A stretch of 64,000 nt of DNA, from positions 1-64,000 of the forward strand of contig JAIETJ010000012.1 in the NCBI GenBank assembly GCA_019745275.1, in the 5' to 3' direction. The notes beneath the pieces are model-generated. The model searched no databases, was not told where the DNA came from, and was given only the letters and a program-made list of their open reading frames with translations. This document shows, piece after piece, positions 35,610 to 44,368 of the stretch (its first letter is position 1; each line of letters begins with the position of its first letter). Both the position numbers and the translations under genes were made by a program. Source of the stretch: Pseudomonadaceae bacterium (GTDB lineage: Bacteria; Pseudomonadota; Gammaproteobacteria; Pseudomonadales; Pseudomonadaceae).

Positions 35610-36038
35610 ATGCACAGCGCCGAGTCCGTTTTGCCCATCTTGGTTAACCAGCGCGTGGTGCTCTTTGATGGCGTCTGCAAGCTGTGTAACGGTTGGGCCA
35701 AGTTCTTAATTAAGCATGATCAACAACAGTTGTTCCGCCTCGCCTCGGTGCAGTCGGCTGAGGGGCAGGCGATTTTGCAATGGTGCGGTTTGCCTCTCGA
35801 TCATTTCGACACCATGGCCTATGTCGACAATGGCCAGCTGTTTGTGCGCTCGGCGGCGGTGCTGCAAATTGTCGCGCGACTGCCCGCGCCATGGTCTTGG
35901 CTGCGAGTCTTGCGAGTGTGCCCACGAGCGCTGCGCGACTGTTGTTACGACCGTATTGCGCTCAATCGCTACCGCCTGTTTGGCCGCTACGACAGCTGCT
36001 TGCTGCCGAGTGCCGATCACGCTAAGCGCTTTCTTTAA
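35610..36038 (+). CDS. DCC-family thiol-disulfide oxidoreductase-like protein (DUF393)
   Basis: This 142-residue protein has the DUF393 signature VVLFDGVCKLCNG, a CxxC-type pair after an Asp near residue 26, then the AAVLQIVARLP and RYRLFGRYDSC segments typical of the family. It is predicted to have thioredoxin-like redox chemistry; no substrate is known. GGAGG lies five bases before the ATG, and the MITE ends one base after its flanking AATA, so any native promoter has been displaced by 250 bp. Confidence 0.9.
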   Translation: MHSAESVLPILVNQRVVLFDGVCKLCNGWAKFLIKHDQQQLFRLASVQSAEGQAILQWCGLPLDHFDTMAYVDNGQLFVRSAAVLQIVARLPAPWSWLRVLRVCPRALRDCCYDRIALNRYRLFGRYDSCLLPSADHAKRFL

Positions 36039-36193
36039 CGCCAGCTCATAGTTGGGCGTGGCTGCGGGTCCTTGATCCTGTCGTTGGCCGTCCCCATCTG
36101 TAGTGCAGACGCTCAGCGTTGCTTGAACTATCGGGCGGCACTGCCGGTGGTGTGCGGGCTAATCCGCTATGTGGTTCTGACCTGAGAGTACCT

Positions 36194-37972
36194 ATGCCGT
36201 CAATTTTGTCTGCCCGCCAACGTAATGCCTTGGGCATGGCCCAACGCTTCGTTGCGCCTTATCGTTGGCAAGTGCTGGGCGCTTTGTTGGCGCTGATGTT
36301 CACTGCTGCGATCACCCTATCGATGGGCCAGGGGATTAAGTTGCTGGTCGATCAGGGTTTGGCGACTCAGTCGCAGGCCGCTTTAAATCGCTCGATTGGC
36401 TTGTTTTTTGTGCTGGTGCTGGCGCTGGCAGTCGGTACTTTTAGCCGCTTTTATCTGGTCTCGTGGATTGGTGAACGCTTTGTCGCCGATATCCGTAAGC
36501 GGGTGTTCAACCATCTGATCAACCTGCATCCAGGCTTTTACGAGAGCAACCGCAGCTCGGAAATTCAGTCGCGGCTGACCGCCGACACCACCTTGCTGCA
36601 AACGGTAATCGGCTCGTCGTTGTCGATGGCGCTGCGCAATGTGCTGATGCTAATCGGCGGCATCATTTTGCTGTTTTTCACCAATGCCAAACTCACCGCC
36701 ATCGTCATCGTCGCCTTGCCGCTGGTGGTGGCGCCAATCTTAATCTTCGGCCGGCGGGTGCGCGCCTTGTCGCGGCAAACCCAGGACCGGGTGGCGGATG
36801 TCGGCAGCTATGTCGGTGAAACCCTCGGGCAGATCAAAACCGTGCAGGCCTACAACCACCAAGAGCAAGATAAAAGCCGCTTTAGTGCCACGGTGGAAGA
36901 TGCGTTTACCACCGCCGGTAAACGCATAAAACAGCGTGCTTGGCTGATCACCGTGGTGATTGTGCTGGTACTTGGCGCCGTCGGCGTGATGCTCTGGGTT
37001 GGCGGTATGGACGTGATCGCCGGGCGTATCAGTGGCGGTGATCTGGCGGCATTTGTGTTTTACAGCTTGATCGTCGGCATGGCCTTCGGCGCTATCAGTG
37101 AGGTGATTGGTGAGTTGCAGGCGGCCGCCGGTGCCGCCGAGCGAATTGCCGAGTTACTGCAGGCCGAAAACGCCATCACTGCGCCCGTTGCGGGTTTGCT
37201 GCAACTGCCAGCCCGGGCGAGTGGCCTCATTCAGCTAGAAAACCTAAGGTTTGCCTACCCGAGTCGGCCAGATAGCTGGGCCGTCGATGGCATTAACTTG
37301 CAGGTTGAGCCGGGGGAAACCTTGGCGCTGGTCGGGCCATCGGGTGCGGGTAAGTCGACGTTGTTCGATCTGTTGCTGCGCTTTTTCGACCCGCAAGAGG
37401 GGCGAATTCTGGTCGAGGGGCTACCGATCACCCAGCTTGACCCGCAGGATTTGCGTCGTTGCTTTGCCTTGGTGTCGCAAAACCCTGCGCTGTTTTACGG
37501 TTCGGTCGAGGACAACTTGCGTTACGGTAAACCAACCGCCAGTCATGCCGAAGTCGAGGCCGCCGCACGGGCGGCGCATGCCCATGAGTTCATCATGAAA
37601 ATGCCAGGCGGCTATCAGACTCGGCTCGGCGACGGCGGGCTGGGCTTGTCTGGCGGGCAGCGGCAGCGCTTGGCGATTGCCCGAGCACTGCTGGTCGATG
37701 CGCCGATTTTACTGCTCGATGAAGCTACCAGCGCGCTGGATGCCGAGAGCGAATACCTGATCCAGCAGGCCTTGCCACGCTTGATGAGTGGCCGCACTAC
37801 GCTGGTGATAGCGCACCGCTTGGCCACGGTAAAAAGCGCCGATCGCATTGCTGTGATCGAACACGGCAAGTTGCTGGCCATCGGTAAGCACGCCGAATTA
37901 GTCGCGAGCAATCCGCTGTATGCGCGATTGGCCGAGCTGCAATTTAATCACCACGATGACGCAGCGTTGTAA
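36194..37972 (+). CDS. ABC exporter, fused permease and ATPase (MsbA-like)
   Basis: This is a 592-residue half-transporter. It has six transmembrane helices (about residues 20-310), then an ATPase domain with Walker A GPSGAGKST, signature LSGGQRQRLAIARAL, Walker B ILLLDEATSALD and the switch His in VIAHRLATV. It works as a homodimer. The MsbA/lipid-exporter-like class is suggested by overall layout; the substrate is unknown. The ATG at 36194 (MPSILSARQRNA) is preferred to the track's start at 36119, whose 25 extra residues look random. The next gene starts 18 bp later, so they may be co-transcribed. Confidence 0.93.
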   Translation: MPSILSARQRNALGMAQRFVAPYRWQVLGALLALMFTAAITLSMGQGIKLLVDQGLATQSQAALNRSIGLFFVLVLALAVGTFSRFYLVSWIGERFVADIRKRVFNHLINLHPGFYESNRSSEIQSRLTADTTLLQTVIGSSLSMALRNVLMLIGGIILLFFTNAKLTAIVIVALPLVVAPILIFGRRVRALSRQTQDRVADVGSYVGETLGQIKTVQAYNHQEQDKSRFSATVEDAFTTAGKRIKQRAWLITVVIVLVLGAVGVMLWVGGMDVIAGRISGGDLAAFVFYSLIVGMAFGAISEVIGELQAAAGAAERIAELLQAENAITAPVAGLLQLPARASGLIQLENLRFAYPSRPDSWAVDGINLQVEPGETLALVGPSGAGKSTLFDLLLRFFDPQEGRILVEGLPITQLDPQDLRRCFALVSQNPALFYGSVEDNLRYGKPTASHAEVEAAARAAHAHEFIMKMPGGYQTRLGDGGLGLSGGQRQRLAIARALLVDAPILLLDEATSALDAESEYLIQQALPRLMSGRTTLVIAHRLATVKSADRIAVIEHGKLLAIGKHAELVASNPLYARLAELQFNHHDDAAL

Positions 37973-37990
37973 TCAGGGAGTAGGCGGGTG

Positions 37991-39097
37991 ATGGATAAGG
38001 ACTTCAATGTGCTGGTGCTCGGCGGCTATGGCAACTTCGGTAGCTTGATCGTCCGTCGGCTGCAGACTATTGCCGGTTTGCGGGTGTGGGTCGCCGGGCG
38101 TGATCTACACAAGGCGCAGGCATTGGCGGCGCAAACCGCGAGCCATGCCGTGCGACTGGATATCAATCAGGCCGATTTAGCCGAGCAACTGCGCGTACTT
38201 AACATCGATTTGGTGATTTCCACCGCTGGACCGTTTCAAGGCCAGGATTATCGGGTCGCGCTGGCCGCCATCAATGCCGGTGCGCATTACGTGGACTTGG
38301 CCGATGCCCGCGAGTTTGTCTGCGGCATCGGCGAGTTAGATGCACAAGCGCGGCAGGCCGGGGTGCTTATTTGCGCAGGCGGCAGCTCGGTGCCGGCCTT
38401 GAGTGCGGCGGTGGTTGATCAATTACTGCCGCGTTTTAGCCGGCTCGACAGCATCTGGCATGGCATTAGCTCGTCGGAGAAAACCCCCGGTGTCTCGACC
38501 CTTGCCGGCGTGCTCAACTACTGCGGTAAAGCTGTGCGGCAATGGCGTGACGGCGCTTGGAGTGAGGTTGTCGGCTGGCAGAGTTTAAGCGCTTATGACT
38601 TTCCCAAACCCCTCGGTCGGCGTTGGGTGAGCAACTGCGATATCCCCGATTTAGAGCTGTTTCCAGTGCGTTATCCGAGCGTGCGTGAGGTGCGTTTCTC
38701 TGCCGGTGTAGGTTTGCGCGCCACCCAGTTCGGCACTTGGTTGCTCAGTGGTCTGGTGCGCGCCGGACTGCTGCGCAGCGCTGTACCCTTGGCCCCGCTG
38801 CTGCGCCGTGCGGCGGTCATGCTCGAACCTTTGGGCGATGGCATCAGCGGCATGTTCGTGCGCCTGCAGGGGCTCGATCAACAAGGCCAGCCGCAAACCC
38901 TGTGTTGGGAGCTGCAAGCGCTGAATAATGATGGGCCGAATATCCCCTGCATGGCCGCCGTAGCGCTGGCGCGCAAGTTGGCGACGGGCAAGGTTAGCGA
39001 GCGTGGCGCTATGCCGTGCATCGGCCTGCTGACGGTGACCGAGTACTTGGCAGAGCTAGAGGGCATGGCGATTTCTGTGTCTGAGCGGCAATGCTAG
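37991..39097 (+). CDS. Saccharopine dehydrogenase-like NAD(P)-binding protein
   Basis: This 368-residue protein has an N-terminal Rossmann motif LVLGGYGNFGSLIVRRL and an AGPFQGQDYRVALAAINAGAHYVDLAD segment, placing it in the saccharopine dehydrogenase/homospermidine synthase-like superfamily. A hydrophobic stretch near residue 250 suggests membrane contact. It is not a lysine-pathway enzyme on present evidence, and the substrate is unknown. The ATG at 37991 follows a GTG in the same frame, with GGAG upstream. It is probably in an operon with the ABC exporter. Confidence 0.85.
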   Translation: MDKDFNVLVLGGYGNFGSLIVRRLQTIAGLRVWVAGRDLHKAQALAAQTASHAVRLDINQADLAEQLRVLNIDLVISTAGPFQGQDYRVALAAINAGAHYVDLADAREFVCGIGELDAQARQAGVLICAGGSSVPALSAAVVDQLLPRFSRLDSIWHGISSSEKTPGVSTLAGVLNYCGKAVRQWRDGAWSEVVGWQSLSAYDFPKPLGRRWVSNCDIPDLELFPVRYPSVREVRFSAGVGLRATQFGTWLLSGLVRAGLLRSAVPLAPLLRRAAVMLEPLGDGISGMFVRLQGLDQQGQPQTLCWELQALNNDGPNIPCMAAVALARKLATGKVSERGAMPCIGLLTVTEYLAELEGMAISVSERQC

Positions 39098-39326
39098 CGG
39101 TGACTAATATTCAAGTGAGCGGTGAGTTCACCTATAAATCGTCGACACGTTGAAACTGGTCTAGCGTTATTTTATGGGGTTGGCGCCAACTTAGAGCACC
39201 TAGCCACGCCTTTGTGGGGGGGCAATTATTTTCCCTATCGCTGCATCCAAAACCGAATTGGTTACGTTATTCAGGTAGGTCAAATTTATGGCCGGCTTTT
39301 TAACTCCATGGTTTTAGGAAGGCGTG

Positions 39327-39701
39327 ATGATAGTTAAATCAGTAAGTTTGTTAGTCCTGTTCGGTTTCTTTGCAGTTGGCGTGCAAGCGCAACCGGTTAT
39401 GCAGCCGGCCGCCCAAGGCGGCATCCTCACCGACTCGGCGGGCATCACTCTGTACACATACGATTCAGACCAGCCCGGCAAAAGTATTTGCCAAGGCTCC
39501 TGTCTGCAAGCTTGGCCTGCTTACGCCGCTGAGCCGGCGGCCGGCGAGGTCCTGGCCAGCGAGGCCAGCCGTTTAAAAAATGGTGGCGCGCAGCAGTGGG
39601 CCTGGAACGGCAAGCCTTTGTACTATTTTATCGGCGATAACAAACCGGGGGATCGTATCGGTGATGGCAGTGCTGATGTTTGGCATATTGTTAAGCCGTA
39701 A
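39327..39701 (+). CDS. Secreted COG4315-type repeat protein
   Basis: This 124-residue protein has a Sec signal peptide (MIVKSVSLLVLFGFF..VQA) and one to two copies of the Lipoprotein_15 repeat: GGILTDSAGITLYTYDSD..GKSICQGSCLQAWP and AWNGKPLYYFIGDNKPGD. There is no lipobox Cys, so it is probably periplasmic. Function is unknown for the family. AGGAAGG precedes the ATG at 39327. The upstream 229-bp gap has no coding signal I trust, but contains GGTGAGTTCACC at 39121. Confidence 0.87.
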   Translation: MIVKSVSLLVLFGFFAVGVQAQPVMQPAAQGGILTDSAGITLYTYDSDQPGKSICQGSCLQAWPAYAAEPAAGEVLASEASRLKNGGAQQWAWNGKPLYYFIGDNKPGDRIGDGSADVWHIVKP

Positions 39702-39735
39702 GCGCCATCAATTGACTAAGTAACAACCAGTAGAA

Positions 39736-39767
39736 ATGCCAACGCCCCAGTTATGGGGCGTTGGCAT
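39736..39767. terminator. Hairpin between convergent genes
   Basis: ATGCCAACGCCCC pairs perfectly with GGGGCGTTGGCAT around a 6-nt loop, between the ends of the secreted-protein gene and ppnP. There is no U-tract on either strand. A second, 9-bp hairpin (AGCGCTCAG/CTGAGCGCT, 39787-39811) lies nearer ppnP. Together they probably act as a bidirectional stop or mRNA end protection. Confidence 0.6.
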
Positions 39768-39825
39768 GTGTGCAGCGGGTCTTTCAAGCGCTCAGGCGTA
39801 GGCTGAGCGCTAGTTGGCGCTTACC

Positions 39826-40107
39826 TTAGCGGTATTCGCACAGGTAGGCGGTGTCTTCGCTGACTTTTAGCTGAAACTTGCTGTTGGCCGGAACGGTGAA
39901 CTGGCTGCCGCTGGTGAAGGCTTCCCAACTGTCGCTGCCCGGCAATTTAACCGTAAGTGCGCCGGCGACTACGTGCATGATTTCCAGTTGGCTGGTGCCA
40001 AACTCGTATTCGCCAGCAGCCATAACGCCTATGGTGGCGGGGCCGGCGGTCATGCCGAAAGCAATGGATTTGACGCTGCCGTCGAAGTATTCGTTAACTT
40101 TAAACAT
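39826..40107 (-). CDS. ppnP: Pyrimidine/purine nucleoside phosphorylase PpnP
   Basis: PpnP (formerly YaiE/DUF1255) phosphorolyses several nucleosides. This 93-residue single-domain cupin-like protein starts [10 protein letters not shown] and has [21 protein letters not shown] and [13 protein letters not shown], all family hallmarks. It is monocistronic, with hairpins after its stop. Confidence 0.94.
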   Translation of the reverse strand: MFKVNEYFDGSVKSIAFGMTAGPATIGVMAAGEYEFGTSQLEIMHVVAGALTVKLPGSDSWEAFTSGSQFTVPANSKFQLKVSEDTAYLCEYR

Positions 40108-40239
40108 GGCGGTATTCTCGTAAGGGTTAACAGCGGAAGGGTTAAAAAGGGGCGCTCAGTATGCCCAAGCCGATTGTGTGCGTCATCCGCTTTGCATGGC
40201 CGAAGGCGCTCGGTTACACAATTAAAAGGCTGGTGTGAG

Positions 40240-40284
40240 GGCGTGCCGACGTGGCAGCTTAGCCTGGCGCTGCCTCGGCACGCC
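40240..40284. repeat. Long two-part inverted repeat upstream of the oxidoreductase gene
   Basis: GGCGTGCCGA pairs with TCGGCACGCC, and inside it GGCAGC pairs with GCTGCC, with a 3-nt bulge and a 10-nt loop. It lies in the 225-bp region 40108-40332, 48 bp before the dehydrogenase ATG. It could be a REP-like palindrome or an mRNA leader structure. No T-run follows. Confidence 0.6.
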
Positions 40285-40332
40285 GTTGCTGGGGCTGCTA
40301 GGCTCAGTGATGAACTTATTGGGAGCGAGCAA

Positions 40333-41205
40333 ATGGCTAAAGTGTGCTTTATCGGCCTAGGTGTTATGGGTTTTCCAATGGCCGGTCATTTGGCTTCGGA
40401 GGGGCATGAGGTGTGCGTGTACAACCGCACTCAGGCCAAAGCTGAAAGCTGGGTCGAACGTTTCGCCGGTGAATTTGCCGCAACGGCGCGAGAGGCCGCG
40501 GCGGGCGCTGAATTTGTATTCAGTTGCGTCGGTAATGACGAGGATTTACGCAGCGTGTTACTAGGTCCGGACGGGGCGATGGCGGGCATGGCCGCAGGCA
40601 GCGTGCTGATCGATCACACTACGGCATCGGCGACTGTGGCTCGAGAGTTGGCGTTGCTCGCCGCCGAGCGGGAGTTGGGTTTTCTCGACGCGCCGGTGTC
40701 GGGCGGGCAGGCAGGCGCGGAGAGTGGCATGTTGTCGATCATGGTTGGCGGCGAACCTGAGATTTATCAGCGCGCCCTGCCGGTGCTCGAGTGTTACGCC
40801 AAGATGGTTAGCCTGATGGGCTCCGTTGGAAGCGGGCAATTGACCAAGATGGTTAATCAGATCTGTGTAGGCGGGCTGCTGCAAGGCTTGTCTGAGGCGC
40901 TGCACTTTGCTCAGTGCGCAGGTTTGGATGCGCATGCGGCGATGCAGGTTATCCGCCATGGCGCTGCGCAGTCATGGCAGCTGGAGCATCGCCACGCCAG
41001 CATGCTGGCAGGCGAGTACAAACATGGCTTTGCGGTGGACTGGATGCGCAAAGACTTGGCAATTTTACTTGATGAGGCGCGCAATAACGGCGCGCAACTG
41101 CCGGTTACCGCCCTGGTCGATCAGTTTTATGCCGATGTGCAAAACATGGGTGGTGGGCGCTGGGATACTTCCAGCTTACTGGCGCGCTTAACTGAGACGA
41201 AGTAA
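40333..41205 (+). CDS. 3-hydroxyisobutyrate dehydrogenase-family NAD(P)-dependent oxidoreductase
   Basis: This 290-residue beta-hydroxyacid dehydrogenase has the N-terminal dinucleotide motif GLGVMGFPMAGHL, substrate-loop DAPVSGGQAGAESG (near residue 118) and the catalytic Lys in GSGQLTKMVNQ (near residue 168). The substrate could be 3-hydroxyisobutyrate, tartronate semialdehyde or succinic semialdehyde-type compounds. The track ORF starts 360 bp too early at 39973; the ATG at 40333 with GGGAG upstream starts the Rossmann fold. Confidence 0.93.
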   Translation: MAKVCFIGLGVMGFPMAGHLASEGHEVCVYNRTQAKAESWVERFAGEFAATAREAAAGAEFVFSCVGNDEDLRSVLLGPDGAMAGMAAGSVLIDHTTASATVARELALLAAERELGFLDAPVSGGQAGAESGMLSIMVGGEPEIYQRALPVLECYAKMVSLMGSVGSGQLTKMVNQICVGGLLQGLSEALHFAQCAGLDAHAAMQVIRHGAAQSWQLEHRHASMLAGEYKHGFAVDWMRKDLAILLDEARNNGAQLPVTALVDQFYADVQNMGGGRWDTSSLLARLTETK

Positions 41206-41297
41206 ATGTTGCGGATGTTGCTTCGCCGCATGCTCAGCTACTCGACACGCTAAAGACTTTCCGGCAGTAAGTGCGCGTGAGTAAGTAAGCGGGGGCG

Positions 41298-41313
41298 TCG
41301 GTGATTTCACCGA
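41298..41313. promoter_or_regulatory. Palindrome TCGGTGA-TT-TCACCGA upstream of the YkgJ-like gene
   Basis: This is a perfect 7-bp inverted repeat with a 2-bp centre, 55 bp before the YkgJ-type start. The core GGTGA-N2-TCACC also occurs at 39121-39132 ahead of the secreted COG4315 gene. It may be an operator for an unknown regulator; two occurrences could be chance. Confidence 0.35.
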
Positions 41314-41367
41314 TAGCGCTAGCTTGCAGGTAAAATCAGTTATCGATGATTTTAACGGCGCTTAATT

Positions 41368-41637
41368 ATGCAATGTCGTCCAGGTTGTGGTGCTTGCTGC
41401 ATAGCACCGTCCATTAGTTCGATGATCCCCGGCATGCCCAATGGCAAACTGGCCGGGGAGCGCTGCGTGCAATTGGATGCGGCCAATCGCTGTCTGATTT
41501 TTGGCCTGCCCGAGCGGCCAGCGGTGTGCTTGGCCTTTAGCGCTGATCCTTACATCTGTGGCGAGACAAACCAGCAAGCGTTACAGCAGTTGCACTGGCT
41601 TGAGCAGGCGACGTTGCAGTGCGTGAATATTTCTTAG
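41368..41637 (+). CDS. YkgJ-family cysteine-cluster protein
   Basis: This 89-residue protein has the Cys pattern CRPGCGACC...GERCVQLDAANRCLIFG...RPAVCLAF...YICGE typical of YkgJ-type putative zinc- or iron-binding proteins. Its function is unknown. It lies 162 bp after the dehydrogenase and 46 bp before the START gene in the same direction. Confidence 0.9.
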   Translation: MQCRPGCGACCIAPSISSMIPGMPNGKLAGERCVQLDAANRCLIFGLPERPAVCLAFSADPYICGETNQQALQQLHWLEQATLQCVNIS

Positions 41638-41682
41638 CCCTTGAGGATTGGCCAGGGCGGTTTAGCTAAATAGGAGTGCTGC

Positions 41683-42288
41683 ATGAACAAGCTGCAACTA
41701 AGCCTAGCGCTGTGTGGGTTCAGTGTCTTAAGTGTCAATGCGCAGGCGGAAAACTGGCAGTTGGCCAAAGATGAAGCGGGCATCAAGGTGTACTTGAGTG
41801 ATATCCCAGGCTCGCAGTACAAGGCTTATCGGGCGGTTACTACGGTTAATGCCGATATAAAGCATTTGTTGGCGTTGCAGGCGGATGTAAAAGGCTCCTG
41901 TAAGTGGATATTTGAGTGCCAAGAGCAGTCTGTGCTCAAGACCGACGATGGGCAAAGCTGGCTTTATGCGCGGTTCTCTGCGCCTTGGCCCGTTACCGCG
42001 CGTGATTCGGTATTACACGTCACCACTAGTACCGCAGCCGACGGTACGGTGACTCGTTTGCTGCAGGCGCTGCCCGACTTCGTGCCTAAAGAACAAGATT
42101 TTGTTCGGGTCAGTCGAGTCGATGGTTTTTGGACGTTGCAGCCTAAGCCGGCTGGCAGCGTTGAGGTGGTCTATCAGGCCCATATGGAACCGGGTGGCAG
42201 CGTGCCTTCGTGGTTGGCGAACAGTTTTGTTATCGATGCACCGTTCAATACACTGCAAGCTTTTCGTCAGGCGGCGGAAAAGCACTAA
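41683..42288 (+). CDS. START-domain periplasmic protein
   Basis: This 201-residue protein has a signal peptide (MNKLQLSLALCGFSVLSVNAQA) and a START/lipid-transfer domain (IKVYLSDIPGSQYKAYRAVTTV, WLYARFSAPWPVTARDSV, GFWTLQPKPAGSVEVVYQAHMEPGG, read as separate segments). It is predicted to bind a lipid or hydrophobic ligand in the periplasm. It matches the gene beside gltA in P. aeruginosa. TAGGAG precedes the ATG. Confidence 0.9.
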   Translation: MNKLQLSLALCGFSVLSVNAQAENWQLAKDEAGIKVYLSDIPGSQYKAYRAVTTVNADIKHLLALQADVKGSCKWIFECQEQSVLKTDDGQSWLYARFSAPWPVTARDSVLHVTTSTAADGTVTRLLQALPDFVPKEQDFVRVSRVDGFWTLQPKPAGSVEVVYQAHMEPGGSVPSWLANSFVIDAPFNTLQAFRQAAEKH

Positions 42289-42300
42289 TATTAAGCCAAT

Positions 42301-42331
42301 AAAAAAGGCTGCCAGTGGCAGCCTTTTTTAT
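42301..42331. terminator. Bidirectional terminator between the START gene and gltA
   Basis: A run of A, GGCTGCC, AGT loop, GGCAGCC and a run of T form a symmetric rho-independent terminator serving both convergent genes, 13 bp from each stop. Confidence 0.93.
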
Positions 42332-42343
42332 TGCTCGCAACCC

Positions 42344-43633
42344 TTAGGTGCGGTCTTTCAGTGCCGACATGTCGCGTTGTGGATAGCCGGTGTAAAGCTG
42401 GCGTGGACGGCCAATTTTATATGGGCTAGAGAGCATTTCTTTCCAGTGCGAGATCCAGCCAACGGTGCGTGACATAGCGAAGATCACGGTGAACATGCTG
42501 GTTGGAATGCCGATGGCTTTGAGGATGATGCCCGAGTAGAAGTCGACGTTCGGGTACAGGTTGCGTTCGATAAAGTACGGGTCGGTCAGAGCGATTTCTT
42601 CGAGGCGCATGGCTAGAGCCAATTGCGGGTCGTTAGTAATGCCCAGTTCGCGCAGTACTTCGTCGCAGGTCTGCTTCATCACGGTGGCACGCGGATCGCG
42701 GTTTTTGTAAACGCGGTGACCAAAGCCCATCAATTTGAACGGATCATTCTTGTCTTTGGCTTTGGCGATGAAGGTGTCGATGTTTGAAACATCGCCAATT
42801 TCATCCAGCATGCTCAGCACGGCTTCGTTGGCTCCGCCGTGAGCAGGACCCCAGAGTGCGGCAATACCTGCGGCAATACAGGCGAACGGATTGGCGCCTG
42901 AAGAGCCAGCCAGACGTACTGTGGAAGTCGAAGCATTCTGTTCGTGGTCGGCGTGCAGGATAAAGATTTTATCCATGGCCTTGGCCAGTACCGGGCTGAT
43001 CGGTTTGATCTCGCACGGGGTGTTGAACATCATGTGTAAAAAGTTTTCTGCGTAAGTAAGATCATTACGCGGATACATCATTGGCTGGCCCATGGAATAT
43101 TTGTAAACCATGGCGGCAATGGTTGGCATCTTGGCGATCAGACGGATTGCGGATATTTCCCGGTGTTGTGCGTTATTGATATCCAGTGAGTCGTGATAGA
43201 ACGCCGAAAGTGCGCCTACAACGCCACACATGATCGCCATTGGGTGGGCGTCGCGTCGGAAGCCGTTGAAGAATGACTTCAACTGTTCGTGCACCATGGT
43301 GTGGTTCTTAACGGTGTTAACAAACTTTTCTTTTTGCGCAGCGTTGGGCAATTCGCCATTCAGCAGCAGGTAACAAGTTTCCAAATAATCTGACTGTTCA
43401 GCCAATTGCTCGATTGGATAACCGCGGTGCAACAGAATGCCAAGATCCCCATCAATATAGGTAATCTTAGATTCGCATGAGGCGGTCGACATAAAGCCAG
43501 GATCGAAGGTAAAGCGGCCCGTGGCGGTGAGCCCGCGCACATCAATTACATCGGGACCAACGGTGCCGGTTAAAACGGGCAGTTCGACGGGGGCGTTGCC
43601 CTCGATGATCAACTGCGCTTTTTTATCAGCCAT
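42344..43633 (-). CDS. gltA: Citrate synthase
   Basis: GltA condenses acetyl-CoA and oxaloacetate, entering the TCA cycle. It has 429 residues, as for the hexameric NADH-sensitive type. Catalytic segments are [15 protein letters not shown] (His), [13 protein letters not shown] (His) and [14 protein letters not shown], with the catalytic Asp in [10 protein letters not shown]. The ATG at 43633 with AGGAGG upstream replaces the track start at 43666. It is divergent from sdhCDAB with its own promoter. Confidence 0.98.
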   Translation of the reverse strand: MADKKAQLIIEGNAPVELPVLTGTVGPDVIDVRGLTATGRFTFDPGFMSTASCESKITYIDGDLGILLHRGYPIEQLAEQSDYLETCYLLLNGELPNAAQKEKFVNTVKNHTMVHEQLKSFFNGFRRDAHPMAIMCGVVGALSAFYHDSLDINNAQHREISAIRLIAKMPTIAAMVYKYSMGQPMMYPRNDLTYAENFLHMMFNTPCEIKPISPVLAKAMDKIFILHADHEQNASTSTVRLAGSSGANPFACIAAGIAALWGPAHGGANEAVLSMLDEIGDVSNIDTFIAKAKDKNDPFKLMGFGHRVYKNRDPRATVMKQTCDEVLRELGITNDPQLALAMRLEEIALTDPYFIERNLYPNVDFYSGIILKAIGIPTSMFTVIFAMSRTVGWISHWKEMLSSPYKIGRPRQLYTGYPQRDMSALKDRT

Positions 43634-43691
43634 GTGTGGCCTCCTAATTATGCTTAATATCATCAACTACCCCCCACGAAGGGCGTGCACC

Positions 43692-43719
43692 ACTATAGTG
43701 GCATAAATTCTAAAGTCAA
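43692..43719 (-). promoter_or_regulatory. Sigma70 promoter of gltA
   Basis: On the minus strand TTGACT (43719-43714) and TATAGT (43697-43692) are 16 bp apart, 59 bp from the gltA ATG. It shares the 360-bp divergent region 43634-43993 with the sdh promoter. Confidence 0.72.
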
Positions 43720-43831
43720 TTTGCTCGAGCCTTGCTGGCAGGGCTTTGCAGCTAGGTTTGTTGTCTTTATTGGCGCCATTTACGGCATTTGCTCAATTAG
43801 CGCAATGCGCCTTTTGCAGTGGGCGTTTGCG

Positions 43832-43860
43832 TTGTCATTGCAATCTTGACTGTTTATACT
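43832..43860 (+). promoter_or_regulatory. Sigma70 promoter of sdhCDAB
   Basis: TTGTCA and TATACT are separated by 17 bp. A start near 43867 gives a leader of about 125 nt. That leader contains CCACCAGGG (43871-43879) pairing with CCCTGGGTGG (43912-43921, one bulged G), so the 5' end of the mRNA is structured. Confidence 0.75.
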
Positions 43861-43993
43861 GCTGGTCCGACCACCAGGGGCTTTAGCGCCTGTATTCTGG
43901 ATGTCGGCACTCCCTGGGTGGTGGGTAACTGACCTGCACACTTCCCGACAACTTTGCCCTGATTGTTAGGGGCTCTCAGTGTGAATATAAGCC

Positions 43994-44368
43994 GTGAAAA
44001 GCCAACGACCTGTAAATTTAGACCTTAGGACGATTAAGCTCCCCATCACTGCTTACACGTCTATCCTTCACCGCGCCTCTGGCATCATCCTGTTTGTTGG
44101 TCTTGCGATAATGCTTTATGCACTCGACAAGTCACTGGCATCAGAGGAAGGCTTCGCGCAGGTGAAAGCGTGTATGACCAGTCCAATCGCTAAGCTTGTG
44201 ATTTGGGGCCTGCTCTCCGCTCTGCTTTACCACTTGGTGGCTGGTGTGCGCCATTTGGTAATGGACATGGGTGTCGGTGAAACGCTGGAAGGCGGCAAGC
44301 TGGGCTCGCAAATCGTTCTCGCCGTTTCTGCGGTGATCATCGTGCTGGTAGGTGTGTGGATATGGTAA
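43994..44368 (+). CDS. sdhC: Succinate dehydrogenase cytochrome b556 subunit
   Basis: SdhC is one of two membrane anchors of complex II, binding haem b and quinone. It has 124 residues and three helices, with RPVNLDLRTIKLPITAYTSILHR at the start (Ser and Arg of the quinone site) and LLYHLVAGVRHLVMD carrying a haem His. The GTG at 43994 is the only possible start, as a stop codon lies two codons upstream; it has no good Shine-Dalgarno, which may limit translation. Confidence 0.95.
   Translation: MKSQRPVNLDLRTIKLPITAYTSILHRASGIILFVGLAIMLYALDKSLASEEGFAQVKACMTSPIAKLVIWGLLSALLYHLVAGVRHLVMDMGVGETLEGGKLGSQIVLAVSAVIIVLVGVWIW

Noticed and set aside
35190-35615. 141-residue minus-strand ORF across the MITE
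   Set aside because: It is antisense to the kinase end and composed of MITE sequence, with no protein-like pattern; low-complexity words explain the open frame.
39122-39337. 71-residue plus-strand ORF before the COG4315 gene
   Set aside because: It has no ribosome-binding site, overlaps the real start and has no recognisable composition.
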